Below are positions 1 through 5,264 of a stretch of 5,956 bases of DNA, piece after piece. A model generated the notes under the pieces. It saw only the letters and a list, made by a program, of their open reading frames with translations. It searched no databases and had not been told where the DNA came from. Made by a program: the position numbers and the translations under genes. Location of the stretch: the NCBI GenBank assembly GCA_004555335.1, contig SFII01000082.1:1-5956 (forward strand), given 5' to 3'. This DNA comes from Coriobacteriaceae bacterium. GTDB lineage: Bacteria; Actinomycetota; Coriobacteriia; Coriobacteriales; Eggerthellaceae. Every line of letters begins with the position of its first letter. Within the stretch, counting starts at the first letter, position 1.

Positions 1-1445
1 TCATGGAAGGTCAGCGACACCGAGCAGCTGGGGCATTCGGGCACGAAGCCGCATTCGCGGCAGAGCACGAAGCTGGCAAATCCCCTCTGGTTCAAAAGCA
101 ACACGGCCTTCTGACCAGCGCGAAGGGTCTCTTCCAACGCCATGCGAAGCGCAAGCGAGAACATGTTCCTGCTTCCCTTGCCGAACTCGCAAGCCATGTC
201 CACCACCTTGACCTGGGGCATGGGGCGCCCGTTGGCGCGTTCGGGCAAGCGCACGATCGACCATTTGGGATCGGTTTCCACTCTATGCAGCGCCTCGATG
301 GAAGGGGTGGCGGACCCCAGCACCAAAGCGGCCCCGCAGGCATTCGCCTTCCATTCCGCCACATCGCGCGATACGTAACGCGGGGCCTGATCCTGCTTAT
401 AGGAGCCTTCGTGCTCTTCGTCGATCACGATCAGCCCCACGTCCGCCAAAGGCGCGAACAGGGCGCTGCGGGCACCCACCACCACGCGGGCCTGGCCGCT
501 GCGGATGAAATCCCACTGGTCGAAGCGCTCCCCCGCGCTCATGCGCGAATGGAGCACGGCCACCATGTCGCCGAAACGCCCGCGGAAACGAGCCACGGTC
601 TGCGGGGTGAGCGAGATCTCCGGCACCAGCACGATGGCAGTGCGTCCTTGGGCGAGCACCCCCTCGATGGCCTGCAGGTACACTTCCGTCTTGCCCGACC
701 CGGTTACCCCGTCCACCACCACGACGCTGCCGTTACGGGCATCGCAGGCGCGGCGGATGCCTTCCAAGGCCTGCGCCTGCCCCTGCGTGAGCCGCGGCTT
801 GGCGCTGGGGACGAAGTCTTCCCCCGCACCCTCAGATGCGGGCACCCCGCGCAAGCGGCGACGATGCTCTACCACAACGACTCCGCGCGTTTCCAGGGCC
901 TTGAGCGAAGAGGAGACGTTCCCATATTCGGCGGTGAGCTCGCTCACGCGCAGCGCACCCATCTGCAGGGCTGCCAGGATAGCTTCCTGTTTGACGGCCC
1001 CCTTGCGCGGCTTGAAGCCCTGCGCGTTGGGACCCAGCCTGACCCAGCGGTCGTCTACCTGGCCGGTTGCAGGCTCGCACACCACCCACTGCCCGTTCTG
1101 CTTGCGAACCGTAGGAGTGCCGCCCGGAGGCGTGAACAGGCGCACGCAGCTGGAAAGCGGCGCGATATAGCGCTTCGACAGGAAGCGGGCGCATTCGGAT
1201 GCGGATTCATCGAAGAAGGACTTCCCCAGTACCGCCTCGATGGGCTTCGCCTTGGCGCGCAGCGATTCGTCGACTTCATACTCGCCCTGCAAGGACATGA
1301 CGAAGCCCACGGCCTTCCTATGGCCGAAAGGCACTAAAACAGGGCACCCGACCTGCGCATCCTGCATCTGATCGGGAACCAGATAGGAATACGCCTGGTC
1401 GAGTGCCTGAGTAGGGATATCCAGTATGACCTGGGCTATTCGCAT
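1..1445 (-). CDS. priA: Primosomal protein N' / replication restart helicase PriA, N-terminal 481 residues (cut by left edge)
   Basis: PriA recognises stalled or collapsed replication forks, unwinds the lagging arm with its 3'-5' helicase and reloads the replisome. The frame is open from ATG at 1445 to the window edge. Visible parts: an N-terminal 3'-end-binding region starting MRIAQVILDIPTQALDQAYS; Walker A GVTGSGKTEVY at residues 246-256 (K252); the DEEH box at 342-345; motif III GSATPS at 377-382; LLLNQRGF near 450; and the first four zinc cysteines, C462-x2-C465-x5-C471-x2-C474. Family members are usually about 730 residues, so about a third is outside the window. The start overlaps the last 10 bases of metK (ATGCGAATAG contains the metK stop TAG). 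No Shine-Dalgarno sequence precedes it, which suggests translational coupling. Actinomycete PriA proteins are reported to have lost helicase motifs; here they are intact. Identity is very secure. Confidence 0.97.
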   Translation of the reverse strand, partial: MRIAQVILDIPTQALDQAYSYLVPDQMQDAQVGCPVLVPFGHRKAVGFVMSLQGEYEVDESLRAKAKPIEAVLGKSFFDESASECARFLSKRYIAPLSSCVRLFTPPGGTPTVRKQNGQWVVCEPATGQVDDRWVRLGPNAQGFKPRKGAVKQEAILAALQMGALRVSELTAEYGNVSSSLKALETRGVVVVEHRRRLRGVPASEGAGEDFVPSAKPRLTQGQAQALEGIRRACDARNGSVVVVDGVTGSGKTEVYLQAIEGVLAQGRTAIVLVPEISLTPQTVARFRGRFGDMVAVLHSRMSAGERFDQWDFIRSGQARVVVGARSALFAPLADVGLIVIDEEHEGSYKQDQAPRYVSRDVAEWKANACGAALVLGSATPSIEALHRVETDPKWSIVRLPERANGRPMPQVKVVDMACEFGKGSRNMFSLALRMALEETLRAGQKAVLLLNQRGFASFVLCRECGFVPECPSCSVSLTFH

Positions 1446-2695
1446 GCAGCACGCAATGCGTCGGCGCGGTCGGTGTGCTCCCAGGTGAACTCGGGGAGCT
1501 CGCGGCCGAAGTGGCCGTATGCAGCCGTCTTACGGTAGATGGGACGGCGCAGGTCCAGCGCGTCGATGATGGCGCCGGGACGCAGGTCGAAGACCTGGTC
1601 GATGGCGGCTTCGATCTTCTGCACAGGCACATGCTCGGTGCCGAAGGTTTCCACCATCACAGAAACGGGACGGGACATGCCGATGGCGTAGGCCAGCTGG
1701 ACCTCGCAGCGGTCTGCCAGCCCGGCAGCTACCACGTTCTTGGCAACCCAGCGTGCAGCGTAGGCGGCAGAGCGGTCCACCTTCGTGCAGTCCTTGCCGG
1801 AGAAGGCACCGCCGCCGTGACGGCCCATGCCGCCGTAGGTGTCGACGATGATCTTACGGCCGGTCAGGCCGCAGTCGCCCATGGGGCCGCCGATGACGAA
1901 GCGGCCGGTGGGGTTGACCATGTATTCCACGTCTTCGGCCAGGGGCACGCCTTCCTTTTCGAAGACGGGCTTGATCACGTGCTCGATGATGTCGGCACGC
2001 AGGGTTTCGTAATCGACCGTTTCGGAATGCTGGGTGGAAACGAGCACCTTTTCCACCTGGGTGGGCTTGTCGTTGATGTAGCGGACGCTCACCTGGGTCT
2101 TTCCGTCGGGGCGCAGGTACGGCAGGGTGCCGTTCTTGCGTACTTCGGTGAGGCGTTCGGCCAGACGATGCGCCAGGAAGATGGGCATGGGCATGAGCGT
2201 GGAAGTTTCGTTGCAGGCGTAGCCGAACATCATGCCCTGGTCGCCGGCACCCACCTTGGAGTACTCGTCTTCCGCCTCGCCATGCTGCTCTTCCCAGCTG
2301 GCGTCGACGCCGCGGGCGATGTCGGCGGACTGCTCGGCGATGGCATTGAGCACGCCGCAGGTGTCGCAGTCGAAGCCGTACTTGGCGCGGTCGTAGCCGA
2401 TGCTGCGCACGACCTCGCGGGCGATCTGGGGGACGTCCACCCAGGCTTCGGTGCGGATTTCGCCGGAAACCACGATCATGCCGGTGCTGACCATGGTCTC
2501 GGCCGCGCAGCGCACGTTTTCCAGGTTTGCGGGCACGCCATTGGGGGCGATGTAGCCCTCACTTGCCAGGCGCGCTTCCTTTTCCAGGATCGCGTCCAGG
2601 ATCGCGTCGGAGATCTGGTCGCAGATCTTGTCGGGATGTCCTTCCGTCACCGATTCGCTGGTGAACAGATAGGAACGCTCGTTGTTTTCAGCCAT
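1436..2695 (-). CDS. metK: S-adenosylmethionine synthetase (methionine adenosyltransferase)
   Basis: This cytosolic enzyme makes S-adenosylmethionine from methionine and ATP, and supplies methyl groups, polyamine precursors and radical-SAM enzymes. The 419-residue product shows GHPDK at 19-23, GAGDQGMMFGYA at 149-160, DGKTQV, HGGGAFSGKD at 293-302 followed by TKVDRSAAYAAR, and a C-terminal AAYGHFGRE. The frame stays open upstream to 2881. The start at 2695 is chosen because conserved sequence (YLFTSESVTEGHPDK) begins there and AGGAG lies 10 bases upstream; the upstream residues look unrelated. Compared with E. coli MetK as I remember it, there are about 20 extra residues near 43-63, just before RCAAETMVSTG, and about 10 extra before GAGDQG. 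The first gene of a metK-priA unit; this order is known in Actinobacteria. No SAM riboswitch is recognisable in the short leader. Confidence 0.98.
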   Translation of the reverse strand: MAENNERSYLFTSESVTEGHPDKICDQISDAILDAILEKEARLASEGYIAPNGVPANLENVRCAAETMVSTGMIVVSGEIRTEAWVDVPQIAREVVRSIGYDRAKYGFDCDTCGVLNAIAEQSADIARGVDASWEEQHGEAEDEYSKVGAGDQGMMFGYACNETSTLMPMPIFLAHRLAERLTEVRKNGTLPYLRPDGKTQVSVRYINDKPTQVEKVLVSTQHSETVDYETLRADIIEHVIKPVFEKEGVPLAEDVEYMVNPTGRFVIGGPMGDCGLTGRKIIVDTYGGMGRHGGGAFSGKDCTKVDRSAAYAARWVAKNVVAAGLADRCEVQLAYAIGMSRPVSVMVETFGTEHVPVQKIEAAIDQVFDLRPGAIIDALDLRRPIYRKTAAYGHFGRELPEFTWEHTDRADALRAACE

Positions 2696-2705
2696 AAGAA
2701 AAATG

Positions 2706-2710
2706 CTCCT
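2706..2710 (-). promoter_or_regulatory. Ribosome binding site of metK
   Basis: AGGAG on the minus strand, 10 bases before the ATG at 2695. It decides the metK start, because the same frame is open for about 60 further codons upstream without family-like sequence. Confidence 0.75.
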
Positions 2711-2721
2711 CGCAAATACCG

Positions 2722-2748
2722 ACGGATCGTGTTCCGATCCGTTTTTTT
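2722..2748 (+). terminator. Plus-strand intrinsic terminator in the metK-lit divergent gap
   Basis: A perfect 8-bp stem, ACGGATCG / CGATCCGT, with a 5-base loop TGTTC is followed by an uninterrupted run of seven T (2742-2748, the first T closing the stem). This is the standard rho-independent shape reading rightwards. It lies upstream of lit and antisense to the metK leader, so it ends no gene seen here. It could stop antisense transcription out of metK or act as an attenuator of a long-leader lit transcript. Read leftwards, the same stem would be a hairpin in the metK 5' leader, without a T run after it. Confidence 0.6.
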
Positions 2749-2760
2749 GACCAATTGGTC
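2749..2760. promoter_or_regulatory. Perfect 12-bp palindrome, candidate operator
   Basis: GACCAATTGGTC is its own reverse complement. Partial symmetry continues outward: after one mismatched pair, TTT on the left matches AAA on the right. It has no loop, so it suits a dimeric DNA-binding protein better than an RNA hairpin. It abuts the T run of the terminator and lies about 24 bases before the proposed lit -10 element, within the likely metK leader or promoter zone. No regulator gene is present in the window, so the protein that would bind is unknown. Confidence 0.4.
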
Positions 2761-2782
2761 GAAAACTGTTTTTCCGTTCGTA

Positions 2783-2788
2783 ATGATA
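2783..2788 (-). promoter_or_regulatory. Possible metK -10 element
   Basis: TATCAT on the minus strand matches the -10 consensus at five of six positions. It would give a metK leader of about 80 bases containing the 12-bp palindrome and the 8-bp hairpin. No recognisable -35 lies 16-18 bases upstream, and the site overlaps the lit -10 candidate on the other strand. Weak call. Confidence 0.2.
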
Positions 2789-2792
2789 CACT
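2784..2792 (+). promoter_or_regulatory. Candidate extended -10 promoter for lit-gltX
   Basis: TGATACACT fits the extended -10 form TGn-TAnnnT. The hexamer at the -35 distance (AACTGT, 2764-2769) is poor, as is tolerated with an extended -10. Transcription would begin near 2799 and give a leader of about 35 bases before the lit ATG. The match is short and unsupported by a good -35, so this is tentative. Confidence 0.35.
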
Positions 2793-2820
2793 TTTTCCCT
2801 GCTTGCCGCCCTGTGCGAAC

Positions 2821-2824
2821 GGAG
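2821..2824 (+). promoter_or_regulatory. Ribosome binding site of the lit-like gene
   Basis: GGAG lies nine bases before the ATG at 2834. It selects this start over an in-frame ATG at 2783, which has no such site before it. Confidence 0.7.
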
Positions 2825-2833
2825 AGTTTCCAA

Positions 2834-3685
2834 ATGGTCACGAAACGCCCAAACACTGCCCCCACCTGCGGTTTTATCCATATCCTAATCATGATTGCCA
2901 CTTGCTGCTGCCTAGCTGCGACTCTGTTGGCGGTAGGCTTTGCGGCGTGTATGCAACCTGTTGCCACGGACTTGTTCGCAAAAGCATTCGCAAGCAACGC
3001 ATCAAGCCCCTACTTGGATGAGGACCTGCAAGCACTCGCACGCGAGACGCGCGACTACACGGTATCCGATCACGGGCGCTCGCAAGGGGGAAGCGAAGCC
3101 GCCAGGCAGCGCATCGCCCTGGCAACGGTGCTCGCAGCCCAGCATTCCGCAGACGGCGATTCGCCCAAGCGGGCGCTGTGGCCCGACACCGCCATCGACC
3201 TGCTGAAGAAGCCTATGGCACGCGAGAATCCTGTGGCAACCGCGCAGGCGCTGAGCCGCATCAGCTGCAGGCTCGCGCTGGGCGAAGACGAGCTTTCCCA
3301 CCTGGACGACTGCTACACGCTCATCAACTCCGCCATCCCAGTGCTGTGGTGCTGTGCCGGAGCCGCACTGGCAGGCCTTGCCTTCCTGGTGCTTTCGGGC
3401 CGCAGGCGCCAGGCGGGACACGTGCTCTTGTGCGCTCCCGCAGTGCTGGCCGCGGTGATGCTCGCGCTGGGAGCATGGGCCGCACTGGACTTCAACGGCT
3501 TCTTCGGCGCGTTCCATGGGCTCCTGTTCCCGCAGGGCAACTGGACCTTCCCAGCCCAAAGCCTGCTCATCTGCATGCTTCCCTTGGATTTTTGGGTGAG
3601 TATGGCGGCGCTATGGTTGGCGGTGACGCTGGCTGCCTGTATCATTGCAATGTTACTGGGAAGGCGCCTTTCCAAGGCCGCTTAA
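2834..3685 (+). CDS. lit: Lit/DUF1461-family integral membrane protein, probable lipoprotein intramolecular transacylase
   Basis: Characterised Lit enzymes move an acyl chain from the glycerol of a diacylglyceryl-modified lipoprotein to the amine of its N-terminal cysteine, making lyso-form lipoproteins at the outer face of the membrane. This 283-residue protein has four predicted helices (about 14-39, 168-189, 196-218, 253-275). Positive charges at the N terminus, RRR 190-192 and RRLSK at the end imply both termini are inside. The family signature is clear: FHGLLFPQGNW (H228, W237) followed by LLICMLPLDFW, and DELSHLDD with H156. The two histidines are 72 residues apart, matching the H85/H157 pair I recall for Bacillus cereus Lit. 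The outside loop 40-167 is much longer than usual, with about 70 extra residues near 79-147. Lies 25 bases before gltX, probably in one operon. Family membership is secure; the activity is inferred. Confidence 0.85.
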   Translation: MVTKRPNTAPTCGFIHILIMIATCCCLAATLLAVGFAACMQPVATDLFAKAFASNASSPYLDEDLQALARETRDYTVSDHGRSQGGSEAARQRIALATVLAAQHSADGDSPKRALWPDTAIDLLKKPMARENPVATAQALSRISCRLALGEDELSHLDDCYTLINSAIPVLWCCAGAALAGLAFLVLSGRRRQAGHVLLCAPAVLAAVMLALGAWAALDFNGFFGAFHGLLFPQGNWTFPAQSLLICMLPLDFWVSMAALWLAVTLAACIIAMLLGRRLSKAA

Positions 3686-3700
3686 CATACCGATCCAACG

Positions 3701-3705
3701 AAGGA
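3701..3705 (+). promoter_or_regulatory. Ribosome binding site of gltX
   Basis: AAGGA, five bases before the ATG at 3711. It supports this start over an in-frame ATG at 3645, which lies inside the end of the lit-like gene. Confidence 0.7.
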
Positions 3706-3710
3706 TATCC

Positions 3711-5195
3711 ATGACCAACACCAACGAAGTGCGCGTTCGCTTCGCGCCGTCACCTACGGGCATGCTGCACATCGGCGGCGCCCGCACCGCTATCGACAAC
3801 TGGGCATTCGCCCGTGCCAACGGGGGCAAGTTCATCCTCCGCATCGAAGATACCGACCCCACCCGCTCCACCGAGGAAAACACCCAGATCATCCTGCGCG
3901 CCATGCGCTGGCTGGGCCTGGATTGGGACGAGGGCCCCGAAGTAGGCGGCGAATACGGCCCCTACACCCAGATGCAGCGCATGGACACCTACACCGCCGC
4001 CCTGGAAACCCTGAAGAAGCGCGGCGCCGTGTATCCCTGCTTCTGCACCAAGGAAGAACTGGATGCCAAGCGCGCGGCCGCAGAACAGTCCGGCGAAAAG
4101 TACACCGGCTATGACCGCAGCTGCCGCAACCTGAGCGCCGAGGAAGCCCAGGCCCGCATCGACGCAGGCGAAGAGCACGTCTGGCGCCTGAAGGTCCCCG
4201 AAAACCACGGACCCATCGAATTCGACGATGCCGTCTACGGCCACATGAGCTTCCCCGCCGACGTCATGGACGACATGATCCTGGTCCGCTCCGACGGAAG
4301 CCCCACCTACAACTTCGCCGTGGTATGCGACGACACCAACATGCGCATCACCCATGTCATCCGCGGCGACGACCACCTGTCCAACACCCCGCGCCAGATC
4401 CTCATCTACGAGGCGCTGGGCTTCCCCGTGCCCACCTTCGCCCACCTTTCCATGATCCTGGGCGCTGACGGCAAGAAGCTCTCCAAGCGCCACGGCGCCA
4501 CGAGCGTGGAAGAATACCGCGACCGCGGCTACCTGCCCGACGCCCTGGTGAACTTCCTGGCCCTTCTGGGATGGTCGCTCGATGGCGAGACCACCATCAT
4601 CCCCCGCGATGTGCTGGCACGCGAATTCTCGCTCGACCGCATCACCAAGAAGGACGCGGTCTTCGACGAAACCAAGCTGGATTGGATGAACGGCCAGTAC
4701 ATCAAGGACATGGGCGCAGACGCCTGGGTGCAGGCAGCCCGTCCGTGGCTGATCGAAGCCGGTGCGACCGAAGAAGACATCGACGCACGCCCCGAATGGT
4801 ATGCAAAGCTGTACCCGCTGGTGGCAGAGCGCCTGGTCCGCATGGACGAAATCCCCGGCAAGCTGGCATACATGTTCTGGGGTCCCAAAGTGGAACTGGA
4901 CGAGAAGAGCGTCGCCAAGGTGCTGCAGAAGGAAGGCGCCCGTGCCGAAGAGGCGCTGCGCGCCGCCCGCCAGATCATCGCCGATGAAAGCATCCCCTGG
5001 GAATGCGACCCGCTGCAAGACGCCGTCCGCGCGCTGACCGAAACCCTGGACATGAAGGCCAAGTTCCTGTTCCAGCCCATCCGCGTCGCCGTCTGCGGCA
5101 ACATGGTTTCTCCCCCGCTGTTCGAGAGTATCGAGCTTTTGACCCGCGAAGACGTGCTCGCACGCTTCGACGCGACCCTGGCAGCGGCATTCTAA
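3711..5195 (+). CDS. gltX: Glutamyl-tRNA synthetase
   Basis: This class I synthetase attaches glutamate to tRNA in the cytosol; in bacteria using the amidotransferase route it may also charge tRNA-Gln, which cannot be judged here. The 494-residue product begins with VRVRFAPSPTGMLHIGGART, carrying the HIGH-type motif HIGG at 20-23. The KMSKS motif is KLSKR at 256-260, followed by HGATSVEEY. FILRIEDTDPTRS, ITHVIRGDDHLSNTPRQI and the anticodon-binding C-terminal region (FLFQPIRVAVCGN) are all present. A zinc-type cluster is partly conserved: C110-F-C112 and C138, with Asn at 140 where E. coli has His. Length is normal for the family. It follows the lit-like gene by 25 bases and is followed by a strong hairpin, so lit-gltX is probably one transcript. 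No T-box leader was found. Confidence 0.98.
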   Translation: MTNTNEVRVRFAPSPTGMLHIGGARTAIDNWAFARANGGKFILRIEDTDPTRSTEENTQIILRAMRWLGLDWDEGPEVGGEYGPYTQMQRMDTYTAALETLKKRGAVYPCFCTKEELDAKRAAAEQSGEKYTGYDRSCRNLSAEEAQARIDAGEEHVWRLKVPENHGPIEFDDAVYGHMSFPADVMDDMILVRSDGSPTYNFAVVCDDTNMRITHVIRGDDHLSNTPRQILIYEALGFPVPTFAHLSMILGADGKKLSKRHGATSVEEYRDRGYLPDALVNFLALLGWSLDGETTIIPRDVLAREFSLDRITKKDAVFDETKLDWMNGQYIKDMGADAWVQAARPWLIEAGATEEDIDARPEWYAKLYPLVAERLVRMDEIPGKLAYMFWGPKVELDEKSVAKVLQKEGARAEEALRAARQIIADESIPWECDPLQDAVRALTETLDMKAKFLFQPIRVAVCGNMVSPPLFESIELLTREDVLARFDATLAAAF

Positions 5196-5208
5196 TCGCC
5201 AAAACATC

Positions 5209-5243
5209 GCTCCCCGCCCGGTTACAGGCGGGGAGCTTTCTGT
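5209..5243 (+). terminator. Intrinsic terminator after gltX
   Basis: A perfect 10-bp G+C-rich stem, GCTCCCCGCC / GGCGGGGAGC, with an 8-base loop begins 13 bases after the gltX stop. The tail is TTTCTGT, an interrupted T run, so termination may be incomplete. The next gene's ribosome binding site starts only 7 bases beyond the tail. Confidence 0.8.
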
Positions 5244-5250
5244 AATGCAG

Positions 5251-5256
5251 AAAGGA
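5251..5256 (+). promoter_or_regulatory. Ribosome binding site of the ferredoxin-type gene
   Basis: AAAGGA, eight bases before GTG at 5265. It decides the GTG start: the only nearby upstream ATG (5245) is in the same frame but reaches a TAG within four codons. Confidence 0.65.
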
Positions 5257-5264
5257 TAGAACCT

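Noticed and set aside
3..1337. Long plus-strand open frame of 444 codons opposite priA
   Set aside because: It is the exact complement of the priA codon frame, open because priA there uses no codon whose complement is a stop. The peptide is rich in H, R, A and G and shows no domain, while priA motifs are unmistakable.
2583..2606. Tandem direct repeat of the 12-mer TCCAGGATCGCG
   Set aside because: It encodes DAILDAIL in the conserved MetK segment ISDAILDAIL, so protein conservation with repeated codon choice explains it.
1475..2833. Upstream extension of the lit frame through the antisense of metK (736 codons in total)
   Set aside because: The part before 2834 is the G+C-rich antisense of metK. 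The ribosome binding site at 2821 and the family-like N-terminal helix place the start at 2834.
2696..2833. SAM riboswitch or T-box leader between metK and lit
   Set aside because: I looked on both strands for the multi-helix SAM-I pattern and for the conserved T-box antiterminator sequence and found neither. The gap is also short for either.
2834..2953. Lipobox-like GFAAC at residues 35-39 of the Lit-like protein
   Set aside because: It loosely fits the lipobox pattern, but the cysteine is too far from the N terminus for a usual signal peptide and Lit proteins need this first helix as a membrane anchor.
3693..3710. Small hairpin ATCC/GGAT and the palindrome GGATATCC at the gltX ribosome binding site
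   Set aside because: Only 4 bp of stem can form around the loop, too weak to propose as a translational switch.
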